Positions 53,069 through 62,474 of a stretch of 64,000 nt of DNA are shown here, piece by piece. The position numbers and the translations under genes are program-made. The notes beneath the pieces are model-generated. The model did not search any database and had not been told where the DNA came from. It saw nothing but the letters and a program-made list of their open reading frames with translations. Position 1 is the first letter of the stretch. Each line of letters begins with the position of its first letter. Source of the DNA: G963674665 sp963674665 (GTDB taxonomy: Bacteria > Desulfobacterota > Desulfovibrionia > Desulfovibrionales > Desulfovibrionaceae); the NCBI GenBank assembly GCA_963674665.2, contig CAXXPL010000011.1, forward strand, positions 568,511 through 632,510. Direction: 5' to 3'.

Positions 53069-53996
53069 CAAGAAGGGCCTGAACAGGCAGCAGCAGGAGC
53101 TGGAAAAAAGGCTCAAGCATTTGGAGCAGCAGGCGCGCTTCACTTACGACGTGCTTGAAATGGCCGCCACCTTGGGCGATTTCCAGACAAACATCAACCA
53201 ACTCCAGGAGCCGAGCGAGATCCTGCGGGAAACCACTGGGCGCATTCAGGGGTTCATCCCCTTTTTGGCCACCGCGTTCTATCTCGTGGACGAGACAAGC
53301 CAGGACTTTGTTCTCACCCTGTGCCTGCCGGATGAACAACGGTCGCTCATAGAAAAGGAAGTGAACCATCTCATAGAGAATGGCATTTTCTCCTTGGCCC
53401 TGCGCGAGAACCGCTCCATCCACGTACACTCCCAATCGGGAAAGCAGCGACTGGTGCTGCATTCCCTCGCCACCAGCTCTCGTACCAGAGGCATGTTTGT
53501 TGGTTTTCTCGGACGCGCTGAGCGGACGGTTTCAGGCCTGGTGATGTCCCTGCTTTCCATCATCCTGAAAAATTGCGCCAATGCCATCGAGAGCTTCGAG
53601 CTCTATCGCCTGTTCAGGGAAAACGAGCAGCGCTACCGCGAGATGGCGGATTTTCTGCCCCACACCCTTTTCGAGACCGACAGTCAGGGAGTGATTCAGT
53701 TCATCAGCCAGAACGCCCGGCAGCAGCTGGGCATGGAACCCCACGAAATCATGCGGCGCAACAGGTTGCAGGAAATCCTGCAGCCGGCAAGCTGGGACCT
53801 TTTGCTGGCGGAGCAGAAAAAGCCCTATGACGGCGAGGGGAAGGCCGGTGTGGAGCTCGACATTCAGGTGATCCACAAGGATGGAACAGCCCTCCCCATG
53901 CGCTTGAGAATGCGGCCTGTGATGCGCAAAGGCGCTTGCGCGGGCTGGCGTGGAGTGCTCATGAATCTCGAAGAAGGCGAGGGCAAGCCGGATTAG
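53061..53996 (+). CDS. GAF-PAS protein without output domain, coupled to HDOD
   Basis: This 311-residue protein has an N-terminal coiled coil (about 8-35, QQQELEKRLKHLEQQ), a GAF-like domain (about 45-185, FLATAFYLVDETSQDFVLTL) and a PAS domain (about 190-305, RYREMADFLPHTLFETDSQG). There is no kinase, GGDEF, EAL or DNA-binding domain after the PAS. The start overlaps the HDOD gene by 8 bp, so the two are translated together and may form a complex. It probably senses a cytoplasmic ligand and passes the signal by protein contact. Confidence 0.8.
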   Translation: MDDKKGLNRQQQELEKRLKHLEQQARFTYDVLEMAATLGDFQTNINQLQEPSEILRETTGRIQGFIPFLATAFYLVDETSQDFVLTLCLPDEQRSLIEKEVNHLIENGIFSLALRENRSIHVHSQSGKQRLVLHSLATSSRTRGMFVGFLGRAERTVSGLVMSLLSIILKNCANAIESFELYRLFRENEQRYREMADFLPHTLFETDSQGVIQFISQNARQQLGMEPHEIMRRNRLQEILQPASWDLLLAEQKKPYDGEGKAGVELDIQVIHKDGTALPMRLRMRPVMRKGACAGWRGVLMNLEEGEGKPD

Positions 53997-54137
53997 AGCG
54001 CCTTAACCTTGAAAAGGTTTAGATGAGTTTATGCGTATACTTGAAATGTTTAAGAATTATTTCAAAAATACGTCTTGCCTCAAGACGAAAGTGCGCTCGG
54101 CCTTGACAAGCGTACAGCGCCCCCCCTTGGGCTGACA

Positions 54138-55502
54138 TCAGCAGTGAACAGTGGCGGCCAGGCCTCCCAAAGAAGTTTCCTTGTATTTCGAACACATGTC
54201 TTTTCCTGTCATGGCCATGGCCCGGATGGTCTTGTCCAGGTCCACCTTATGCCAGTCCGGCATGACAAGCTCGCTGAGCAGATAGGCGTTGTAGGCCTTG
54301 ACCACGCCCATGACGTTGCGTTCCACGCAGGGAACCTGCACGTAGCCGGCCACGGGATCGCAGGTAAGCCCCAGGTGGTGCTCGAGGGCCGACTCCGCGG
54401 CATTGAGAACGCAACGCGCCGGCAGGCCCATGGCGTGGGAGAACATGGCGGCCGCCATGCTCGACGCTACCCCGATTTCCCCCTGGCATCCAACCTCGGC
54501 GCCAGCGATGCTGGCGTTCTTCATGACCAGGAAACCGATGGCCGCCGCGGCCAGGAGACCCTTGCGCCGGGCTTCGAGGGTGGCGTGCATGTGATGCTTC
54601 AGGGCCTGGTTCGTAGCGGGGATCACACCGCACGATCCCAGGGTGGGAGCGGTGACCGAGGGCTCCCCGGCCGCGTTTTCCTCGCTGGCGGCAAAGGCGT
54701 ACGCGTTGATGTGGGCGAGAAAGCGTTTCACCGGGGAGTGCAGCTGGTTGGCACGGGCGTTCACCCCCGCGGCTTTGCGGTGCAACCCGATGGGGCCGGG
54801 GAGCACTCCCCGGATCTGCAGCCCTCTTGAGACGCTGCCCTCCATGACCCGCAGGATCTTGTCCAGCCCATGGCGGATGCTCTTTTCCGACGCGCCGGTG
54901 ATGGCGATCTCGTTTTCCATGACCAGGCGGTCGATGGGGATCTTCTTGTCCCGAAGCTGCACGGACAGGGAAAGGGCATCCTCGTATGGATGCACCGGGG
55001 CGCTCCTGATTGTCGGAGAGTCTCCTTTCCAGCGGATGAACCCGCCCCCGATGGAGTAGTACTCCCGCTCGAACAACACCTTTTCGTCCTCGTCCAGCAA
55101 CCTGAGGACAAGTGTGTTGGCGTGCTCCAGGGGCTGGGAGTTGGTGGTGTTGCGCACATGCGCCTTGGCCAGGGGGAGCAGTTTGATTCCCAGGTCCACC
55201 CTGTGATCGCTGGAAGGGGCGGTGGCAAGGGCACTCATGAGTCCCGGCGGGCAGTCTTCCGGCGCAAACCCCAGCAGACCGGCAAGCACAGCCTGGCCTG
55301 TGCCGTGGCCCTGGCCCGTGGCAGCCAGGGAACCCATGAGCTCGGCGTCGAACCTGTCCGCCCTTTGGAGTGTGTCCAGCGGCAGGTTGCGCACGGTCAG
55401 CAGGAAGTCGTGTCCCGCGCGCATGGGACCGATGGTGTGGGAACTGGAAGGTCCCGGGCCTATTTTGAAGAGCTCAAAGATGGAAAAATCAATGGGCTCC
55501 AT
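54138..55502 (-). CDS. sdaA: L-serine ammonia-lyase, iron-sulfur, single chain
   Basis: This 454-residue enzyme converts L-serine to pyruvate and ammonia with an oxygen-labile [4Fe-4S] cluster. The SDH beta N-terminal half (FKIGPGPSSSHTIGPMRAG) and alpha C-terminal half are fused as in SdaA of E. coli. Cluster cysteines are in GSCGVIPATNQ, GCQGEIGVASS, and CDPVAGYVQVPCVERN. ATG 55502 with AGGAGG 5 nt upstream is chosen over a much longer frame. It is divergent from the TrkA/UspA gene. Confidence 0.93.
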   Translation of the reverse strand: MEPIDFSIFELFKIGPGPSSSHTIGPMRAGHDFLLTVRNLPLDTLQRADRFDAELMGSLAATGQGHGTGQAVLAGLLGFAPEDCPPGLMSALATAPSSDHRVDLGIKLLPLAKAHVRNTTNSQPLEHANTLVLRLLDEDEKVLFEREYYSIGGGFIRWKGDSPTIRSAPVHPYEDALSLSVQLRDKKIPIDRLVMENEIAITGASEKSIRHGLDKILRVMEGSVSRGLQIRGVLPGPIGLHRKAAGVNARANQLHSPVKRFLAHINAYAFAASEENAAGEPSVTAPTLGSCGVIPATNQALKHHMHATLEARRKGLLAAAAIGFLVMKNASIAGAEVGCQGEIGVASSMAAAMFSHAMGLPARCVLNAAESALEHHLGLTCDPVAGYVQVPCVERNVMGVVKAYNAYLLSELVMPDWHKVDLDKTIRAMAMTGKDMCSKYKETSLGGLAATVHC

Positions 55503-55730
55503 GCTTCCTCCTGGTTGGGGTGTGTGGGAAAAAGTATTGACTGTTTTAATGGTCGTGACCAGAGGAAGGAAAAAAGTCAAGAAAAACCATCGGAGAGGGG
55601 CTTTCATCGGGTCGGTTCGACGGATGGGACGTTCCGGCTGTTGAGATAAATTCTTTGCAAGCGCGTCGGCTGCGTATACTCTGCCACAGAACCATGTGGT
55701 GTTCGAGAGGTTGACGCAAAGGAGACGCCT

Positions 55731-57179
55731 ATGCTGGAACCATTGCAGGTCACGGCCAACGGGCAGAAGGTGCTGCTCTGCGGGTTGGGGCGAGTGACCG
55801 TCGAACTTCTGAAAAATCTGGGCGAGGGGTGGCAGGTCACTCTGGTGGACAAGGCTCCCGAGGCGGTTGAGCGGGCCAGACCGCTGTTCCCCAATGTGCT
55901 GGGAGCGTATACCGAGGACGCCTCCAGCCCGGTGGTACTCGAGCGGGTGGGCATCGCTGAGCACGACTACGTACTGGCCCTAACGAATGACGATCAGGTC
56001 AACTACATCATCTGCAAGGTCGCCAGGGACAAGGGAGTGCGCCACGTCTCCACCACCCTGCACGGCAACGATCTCTCGGAAAAGTTCCAGGAACTCGGCG
56101 TGCACGTCATCCACTCCAGCAGCCTGCTTGGGAAGATCGTCTACCATTATTTGCAGGATCCCAGGATTCATGTAACCCCCATGCTCCTGGGTTCGGCCGC
56201 GGTCTTCGAGGTCCACGCAAAGGACCATTTTCGGGTGGTGGGCAAGCGGGTCAGGCATTTTTCGGATAAGAACCACAGGCTGGTGGGTGTGTTCCGCAAG
56301 GGGGAGCTGCTTTTCCCCAAGGAAAGCACGGCGGTGAAGAGCGACGACACCCTCGTCATCCTGGGCAAGCCCGGGGTGTTTCAGCAGGTTTGCAGCCTCC
56401 TGGATTGCGGCAACCCGCACTTCCCACTGGCCTATGGCCAGAATTTGCTGCTGGCGCTCTCGGGCGACGCGGATGAGGACCTGAACAAGACGCTCAACAA
56501 GGCCCAGTTTTTGGCGAGGAACACCAAGGTCAAGGGCGTGCGGATCATCTGTCCCAGCGAGCGGTGCCAGGCCCGGGTGCAGGGGCTGGACTGGCCCAAG
56601 CACTTCACCTTCAGCGCCCGGATGTCAGGGGAGCCGCTTCGCCAGAGGGTTCATGCCTTGTACAAAGAGGGGAACTTCGGGCTTGTGGCCATCCCGCCTC
56701 CAAGCGCCGCCATCTGGGACCGCCTCACCAAAGCGCCCATCATGGACCTGGCCCACGATTTGGAGTGCCCGCTCCTGCTGATGCGCTATACCATCCCCTG
56801 GGAGCGGATTCTCGTGCCATTCAATGGAACGCCCCGAGCGGAGCAAGCCGTGGGGGTGGCCGTGGATATCGCAAGACAGCTGGGCTCCACCGTGAGCGTG
56901 GTGATGGTGGAGCAGCCGGAGTTCCTCAGCGATCCGGAGGAGCGTCAGACCCATGAGGCTGCGCTGGCCAGGCTGCGGGAGCTGGCCCATATCCACAAGA
57001 CGCCCCTGGAGGAGATAGTGAGAAAAGGCAACCCGGTGAAGGAAATTGTAGCCTTGACCGGTGACTACGACCTCCTGGTCCTGGGCAGCACCAACCGCGA
57101 GGGCAGCTTCTTCTCCCCCAACGTGGGCGAGCTGCTGGCCGGACGCTCCAGCTGTTCGGTACTGATTCTCACTACATAG
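55731..57179 (+). CDS. TrkA/RCK-UspA fusion, regulator of cation transport
   Basis: This 482-residue cytoplasmic protein has an N-terminal RCK_N Rossmann domain (residues about 10-130; VLLCGLGRVTVEL, LVDKAP), an RCK_C domain (about 150-225), a central region of about 100 residues, and a C-terminal UspA domain (about 355-480; IPWERILVPFNGTPRAEQA, LVLGSTNREGSFFSPNVGELL). The GxGxxG motif reads GLGRVT, lacking the third Gly. The next gene encodes a TM-only cation/proton antiporter, so this looks like a detached Kef-type regulator. Confidence 0.85.
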   Translation: MLEPLQVTANGQKVLLCGLGRVTVELLKNLGEGWQVTLVDKAPEAVERARPLFPNVLGAYTEDASSPVVLERVGIAEHDYVLALTNDDQVNYIICKVARDKGVRHVSTTLHGNDLSEKFQELGVHVIHSSSLLGKIVYHYLQDPRIHVTPMLLGSAAVFEVHAKDHFRVVGKRVRHFSDKNHRLVGVFRKGELLFPKESTAVKSDDTLVILGKPGVFQQVCSLLDCGNPHFPLAYGQNLLLALSGDADEDLNKTLNKAQFLARNTKVKGVRIICPSERCQARVQGLDWPKHFTFSARMSGEPLRQRVHALYKEGNFGLVAIPPPSAAIWDRLTKAPIMDLAHDLECPLLLMRYTIPWERILVPFNGTPRAEQAVGVAVDIARQLGSTVSVVMVEQPEFLSDPEERQTHEAALARLRELAHIHKTPLEEIVRKGNPVKEIVALTGDYDLLVLGSTNREGSFFSPNVGELLAGRSSCSVLILTT

Positions 57180-57225
57180 AGTCCGCGGTTGCAATAAATC
57201 TGGAACCAGTCCACACGATTAGAAT

Positions 57226-58392
57226 ATGGAACTTCAAGAGGCCCTTTCCCTTCTCCTGGTCACCGCGGCGGTGGCGATACTCCCCTGGGTGAGCCGGCGC
57301 GTCAGGCTTCCGGCCCCGGTGGCCGAGATCCTGTTCGGCGTCTTCCTGGGCAAGAGCGTGCTGCATCTGGAAATGGGCGGGAACTGGCTGCCTTTTCTGG
57401 CCCATCTCGGGTTCCTGGTGCTCATGTTCCAGGCCGGCATGGAGATCAACTTCACCATGCTGCGGCGGCAGAGCAAGGGGCAGCTCTTGTTTCAGGCGGT
57501 GCTCTTCCTCGTAACGTTGATCCTGGCCGTGCTGGCGGCCTGGATTCTCGGCAGGGGCGTGTTCATGGCCCTGGTGCTGACCACCACGTCCCTGGGACTG
57601 GTCATGCCCGTGCTCAAGGAGTCCGGCCTGAGCAAAAGCCCATTTGGGCAGACCATCCTCATGGCCGCCACTTTGGCGGATTTTCTCACCCTGTTCGGCA
57701 TCACCTTTTTCGTGCTCTGGCACAATCACGGGCTCTCCTGGCGATTCGTGCAGCCCCTGCCCCTGTTCGCCGGATTCGCCCTGCTGCTGTGGCTGGCCCG
57801 GCTCTGGGCCTGGTGGTACCCGGAAAAGGCCGAGGTGCTGCTGCGCACCCAGGACACCCAGGAGCATGGCGTGCGCCTGTCCCTGGCGTTGCTGTTCCTG
57901 TTCGTGGCCCTTTCCGAACTGGTCCATCTGGAACCCGTGCTCGGCGCGTTTCTCGGCGGATGCATCATATCTTTCGTGTTCAAGGAGAAAAACGAGCTGG
58001 AAGCCAAGATCTCCGCCCTGGGCTTCGGCTTTCTCATCCCCCTGTTCTTCATCCACGTGGGCATGCAGTTCGATCTGGGCAATGTCCTCAATTTCGAGCA
58101 GCTGCTGCTCACAGGAGGGCTGCTCGTCCTGGCTCTTGCCGTGAAGATGCTGCCTAGCCTGCTCTTTCCCCTGTGGCACATCCCCCTGCGCCAGGGCATC
58201 CTGGCCGGGATGTTGCTCTCCTCGCGCCTGAGCCTCATAGTGGCCGCGGCCTCCATAGGCCTGCAGGAGGGGTTTATCACAGTGGAGATCAAGGACGCCG
58301 TTGTGCTCCTGGCGCTGCTGACCTGCTTCATCGGCCCCACCTCCTTCAAGTTCTTCATGCCCCGTCTCGGAGTTCGCCCGGAGAGCGGCTGA
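57226..58392 (+). CDS. Cation/proton antiporter of the CPA2 (Kef/Nap) type, membrane domain only
   Basis: This 388-residue protein has about 11-12 hydrophobic helices. LPAPVAEILFGVFLGKSVL, HLGFLVLMFQAGMEINF and LTTTSLGLVMPVLKESGL (the Kef/NapA-type core with paired carboxylates) are visible. The protein ends after the membrane domain without an RCK domain; that part is encoded by the preceding gene 46 bp upstream. It probably exchanges Na+ or K+ for protons. Which ion cannot be read from the sequence. Confidence 0.85.
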   Translation: MELQEALSLLLVTAAVAILPWVSRRVRLPAPVAEILFGVFLGKSVLHLEMGGNWLPFLAHLGFLVLMFQAGMEINFTMLRRQSKGQLLFQAVLFLVTLILAVLAAWILGRGVFMALVLTTTSLGLVMPVLKESGLSKSPFGQTILMAATLADFLTLFGITFFVLWHNHGLSWRFVQPLPLFAGFALLLWLARLWAWWYPEKAEVLLRTQDTQEHGVRLSLALLFLFVALSELVHLEPVLGAFLGGCIISFVFKEKNELEAKISALGFGFLIPLFFIHVGMQFDLGNVLNFEQLLLTGGLLVLALAVKMLPSLLFPLWHIPLRQGILAGMLLSSRLSLIVAAASIGLQEGFITVEIKDAVVLLALLTCFIGPTSFKFFMPRLGVRPESG

Positions 58393-58450
58393 GATTGAAA
58401 GAAATTGGAAAAGGGTTCTCCTCGCTTCTCCGAGTTCCTGAAATGTTTCG

Positions 58451-60367
58451 CTACCCTTCCTTGACCGGCAATGTCAGGAATGTGGCGCCGTTGTGCAGCA
58501 GGATGTGCGCGGTGACACTGCCCTCCAGGGGGGTGCGTTGGAACTCGTCGTCCTGGAGCGAGAGGCTGAGCCGGATGCGATGGCCTTTCTTGAAGAGGTA
58601 GGATGTGGGGAGCAGGGTGAACCGGGCCTGTACCGGTTCGTTGGGCGGGACCGGCAGCAGGTCGGCGCGGCTGAAGCTGTGGAAAGGGGGGGAGTCGGAG
58701 TTCTCGGCCCGGTGAACGAGTCGGAAACACCCCTCGGTGACGTTGCGGATGTCGTCCTCCTTTTCCCGGGGTGGAACATCCTCGATATAGGCGAACACAG
58801 AGGCGTCTTTTCGGTCAACCCGCAACCTGAGCCGCAGCACCGGAGTGCCCGTGCACTCCATATCCATGGGCAGGGGCGCGGAAGTGAAGGTCAGGACGCC
58901 GGGGGAGGAAGCGGGACGCGGGGGGGTGAATACGTCGCTGCGGCCGATCTGCGTGCGCCAGCGGTTGAGTTTTCCCGTGCCCAGCGCATCCGGCGGCATG
59001 ACCGATTGCAATTGTGGCTCCTCGGCCTGTTCGACTCGGGTTCGGGTGAGAGTTCCTTCCGCTCCCGCGTACAGGGCCAGGGTGTTCGTACCCTTTGGGG
59101 GCCAGGTGCGGGTGGAGCTCCAGGTATCGCGCCCCATGGTGTAGTAGAGCAATTCCAGTGCCGGAGGAGTACCCTTGCCTTTGCAATGGTAATCCAGAAA
59201 GCGGATCTGTTCGAGATATCGCACCCGGGCCGGAGGAGAGACCCTCTTGTCCCGCCCCGCAAAGGGATTGGTGTCCTGCACCGCGCCGTGGTTCCACGGC
59301 CCGATGACGGCACGATGAGGCACCCGGAGAGAGGTGAAGCGGTGCAGCAGAGCCTGGGCATAGGCGCCGTCATGCCAGCCCGCCCAGCTGTAAAAGGCCG
59401 CGCCTCCGGCCTCTGTCCGGGCACGCCGGGTATGGGGGCTGAAGGCGTCTATGGAGACCCCGGCAAGGGAGGATACGTCGTCCCGGCACAGGGCCTGCCG
59501 TGCGGCCATGAGGATATCCACGTTGGCCTTGTGCTCCTTGAGCGCCGCTTCCAGGTCCCCGGAGCCCTTGGGCGGCACCGGACGTGGACCGCGCACCAGC
59601 ATCCCGCCCAGTGGGCCGATGGCCCGGGGCACGCTCAAATCGTCAAGTTGGCGGTTGAATATGCTCCAGTTTTGCACGAACCAGAGGTTGAAGACGCCCC
59701 CTGGATAGGCAATGTCCGTGTTAGTGTCATAGAGGCTGAACTGGGGGATCACGGCCTTGAGCGCCGGATGCTCCAGACCGGCCATGAATTCCGCACAGGT
59801 GCCGCTGTATGAGATGCCGGTGGCGGCGAGGGCGCCGTCGCACCAGGGTTGGGATATTGCCCAGTCCATGAGCTGTGCGTAGTCCCGCAGTTCGTCCGGA
59901 GACCAGGGGTACTTCCGCGAGCCGAAGGACGCGCCCGAGCCACGCGCGTCAACCAGGACAACTGCATAGCCGTATGTCACGAGTAAGCGCTGCAGTGTGC
60001 TCGTACCCAGCAGGGCGTCCAGGCCGAAGCGCAGATCCCAGGAGCGCCAGTACCGGGTGGGGATGAACACCGCGGGCAGCCGCATCCCTTCGGGGAGCCC
60101 TTTCGGCAGCAACACGTCCACGGCGATGTTTACGCCGTCGCGCATGGAGACGTACCGGGATTTCCGCTCCATACCTTCGAAAAACCGTGGCTCGGGTATG
60201 CTTTCGCCACCAAAGATCTGCAAGAGCTCCTGAATTTCATCGGGAGTGGCATCCGGGGAGGGACGGGTGAGAAGCAGAAGAACCACTGTGGCCGCCAGTG
60301 CCAGGAGCAGAATTACTCCGGCCACCATGGCCCGGCGGAACGCTTTTCTGGATTTGGGTCTGGTCAT
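58451..60367 (-). CDS. CocE/NonD (S15, X-Pro dipeptidyl-peptidase-like) hydrolase
   Basis: This 638-residue alpha/beta hydrolase has an N-terminal membrane anchor or signal (VAGVILLLALAATVVLLLL). The nucleophile Ser188 lies in ATGISYSGTCAEF, the GDY-like capped region is present, and the catalytic His is in IGPWNHGA. The C-terminal jelly-roll (residues about 420-635, RPASSPGVLTFTSAPLP) is the PepX_C domain. Family members cleave acyl groups, for example cocaine esterase and glutaryl acylase; the substrate here is unknown. It is convergent to the antiporter gene. Confidence 0.85.
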   Translation of the reverse strand: MTRPKSRKAFRRAMVAGVILLLALAATVVLLLLTRPSPDATPDEIQELLQIFGGESIPEPRFFEGMERKSRYVSMRDGVNIAVDVLLPKGLPEGMRLPAVFIPTRYWRSWDLRFGLDALLGTSTLQRLLVTYGYAVVLVDARGSGASFGSRKYPWSPDELRDYAQLMDWAISQPWCDGALAATGISYSGTCAEFMAGLEHPALKAVIPQFSLYDTNTDIAYPGGVFNLWFVQNWSIFNRQLDDLSVPRAIGPLGGMLVRGPRPVPPKGSGDLEAALKEHKANVDILMAARQALCRDDVSSLAGVSIDAFSPHTRRARTEAGGAAFYSWAGWHDGAYAQALLHRFTSLRVPHRAVIGPWNHGAVQDTNPFAGRDKRVSPPARVRYLEQIRFLDYHCKGKGTPPALELLYYTMGRDTWSSTRTWPPKGTNTLALYAGAEGTLTRTRVEQAEEPQLQSVMPPDALGTGKLNRWRTQIGRSDVFTPPRPASSPGVLTFTSAPLPMDMECTGTPVLRLRLRVDRKDASVFAYIEDVPPREKEDDIRNVTEGCFRLVHRAENSDSPPFHSFSRADLLPVPPNEPVQARFTLLPTSYLFKKGHRIRLSLSLQDDEFQRTPLEGSVTAHILLHNGATFLTLPVKEG

Positions 60368-60407
60368 GAATGCGCAGACCAGGTGGAAGAAGTGGAGGGG
60401 ATTGGGG

Positions 60408-60623
60408 CTAGGGCTGCTGGGCCTGGGGCCTCGGGATGATGATGCAGGTTGGGGAAATGTTCTCGTCCAGCTTCATGTCGAAGAGGGCATGAGTCTGATA
60501 GTGGATGCATTTTTGATACCCGGTTTCGTGCATGCAAAACCCAGTGACTAGTTGCTGGAGTCTTTCATGCTTTATGTGTCCGAATTTATTGAAAAATGGA
60601 CAGTTTTCCTGCAGTGGGCACAT
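60408..60623 (-). CDS. Small cysteine-rich CPFFN-type protein
   Basis: This 71-residue protein begins MCPLQENCPFFNKF and later has FCMHETGYQKCIHY; Cys2, Cys8, Cys30 and Cys39 form a pattern suited to a metal or Fe-S site. The start has GGGGGAA 7 nt upstream. The CPxxxxCPFFN...YC...CxRY layout recurs in small uncharacterised bacterial proteins, often near signalling genes (from memory; no search done). Function is not known. Confidence 0.55.
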   Translation of the reverse strand: MCPLQENCPFFNKFGHIKHERLQQLVTGFCMHETGYQKCIHYQTHALFDMKLDENISPTCIIIPRPQAQQP

Positions 60624-61063
60624 GCCGGTTCCCCCCTGTTGTGCCGGGTTGAATGCAGAGAAGCATATTTGAAGTGTATCATAATCCGAAATAAATGTTA
60701 TTGCAAACGCATCCCTGGCTGTTGCAACAGGTCGCGTTATTGTAAAGAATGATTCAGAAACATATTGGACCCGAAGGCTTGACGGATCGCAGCCCGCGGG
60801 AATGTTGCAACTACGGATTGTTCAGACCGTGCTTGCGCGAGATTGGAAACAACAAGATCAAGGTTCATGGTCGTATTGCTGAAAACATGCATGTTTTACG
60901 GCTTGTGGAGAAGAGGCTGCCGCCATGTCGTTGCGTGGAAGAAAGCCAGGGGGTATCAATGGGTGCGTGAAATAGTTCGTATAGTCGCACTTGGTAAGAG
61001 GTGGGATTGGAGCGGACTGGTCGTTCCGGTCTGCGTAACGATTTCCTCAAAAAGGCTGCGCGC
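60624..61063. other. Intergenic region between the Cys-rich gene and the FtsX-type gene
   Basis: This 440-bp region is partly AT-rich near 60680-60760. It should hold the promoters of both flanking genes. No reading frame with a ribosome site or known protein similarity was seen, and no RNA gene. Confidence 0.4.
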
Positions 61064-62348
61064 GTGAACATATACAACTCGGGTTCCGACAGAATCAGAA
61101 TCTCGAGACCATGGGGGCCGAGCCTGTTGTGGCGGGCCGCAGCCATGGCTTTGAGAGCGGTCTGGGCCTACAAGCTGCGGGGGCTGTTCGTGGCCCTGGC
61201 CGTGGGGTTGGGCATCGCCTCTCTGGCGCTCATTGTAGCCTCGGTGGATGGCGCGCAACGCAAGGCGCGGGAGATAGTGGAGTGGTTCGGACCGGACGCG
61301 GCCTTTGTGCTCGGCGGCGACATCCGCAGCAGGGCGGTGGGCAGACGTTCCAACACTCTCAGCCTTCGAGACGCCCAGAGGGTGCGCGAATCCCTCCCCG
61401 GCGCCTATCTGGTGGTGCCCATGCGCGCGAAGCGTAGCGTCACCCTGCGCCACGGCAACAAGAACATGATCCTTCCGGTGGTGGTTGGCGCCACGGATAA
61501 CTACGCCAATGCCTGGAACTGGCCCCTGGTGGAGGGGCGCGACCTCACGCCCCAGGACGTGGTGCGGGGCGCAAAGGTGGGGACTCATCGGTGATGGCCC
61601 GGCAAAGGAGCTGTTTGGCGACGCCTCGCCTCTGGGCAAGACAGTTTTTGTGGACGATCTGCCCATCCGCATCGTGGGGCGGTTGATCTACAGGGGTACT
61701 TCCGGAGGGGGCAGCGGTGGCAATGTGGACGATCGCCTCGTCATCCCGCTGAGCACCCTGACGCAACGGTTCAATCTGGACAGAAAATATTTCCGTGCCC
61801 TGCGGGTGAAGTTTCTGGAACCGGAATACATGGGGGCCCATGTGGAAAACCTGCGCGCCATGCTGCGCGACATGCACAACCTCGAGGGCAACGCCCCGGA
61901 CGACTTCACCATTCTCACCGCCGACGAGATCCTGAAATTCCTCTCCATGCTCCAGGGATCCCTAGTTGCCTTTCTGGGCGTCACCGCAGCGGTGGCGGTG
62001 CTGGCCGGAGGTTTTGTGCTGGCCAACCTGTTCTACCTGAGCGTGAGCGAACGCACCAGGGAGGTGGGGTTGAAAAAGGCACTGGGAGCAAAGGCCTGGA
62101 CCATTACCGCGCAGTTTCTGTTCGAAGCCGTGCTGCTTACCTGCGTGGGGGGCGTATGCGGCATAATTATGGGTGTGGGCCTTGCAGAGGCGCTGTCCAG
62201 CCTGGGAATGCTGGAGGTGCGGCTATCGCCCAGGGTGGTGGTAATCTCCCTGGCCGCGGCCGTGGGCATCGGACTGGTGTTCGGAATCCGTCCCGCCAGA
62301 CGGGCCGCCAACATGGATCCCATCCAGGCGTTGCGAGGCGGCGATTGA
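61064..62348 (+). pseudogene. FtsX/MacB-type ABC transporter permease, frameshifted
   Basis: The N-terminal part (MALRAVWAYKLRGLFVALAVGLGIASLAL) carries the first membrane helix and a MacB-like periplasmic domain. The C-terminal part (61485 frame) has three membrane helices and NLFYLSVSERTREVGLKKALGAK and PARRAANMDPIQALRGGD, the typical FtsX end. The frame is broken near 61575-61590: the first frame stops at 61594, while VGLIGDGPAKELFG continues one frame later, so one extra base explains it. The start is uncertain (GTG 61064 or ATG 61145). No ATPase partner is in the window. Confidence 0.75.
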
Positions 62349-62474
62349 CCTAAAGGATGCGGACAATCCGGCATGTTGGGTTGATTGTTTGCCAATGCCT
62401 TTGTATAGATCTTTTTCCTACCCCAGGACATCGTCACGCGCCGGGGGGAACACTTCGAGGGGCAATATACTTCT

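Noticed and set aside
54000..54137. Possible RNA gene between the GAF-PAS and serine dehydratase genes
   Set aside because: Only short weak stems (AACCTT/AAGGTT) are present; no tRNA or known RNA fold could be drawn.
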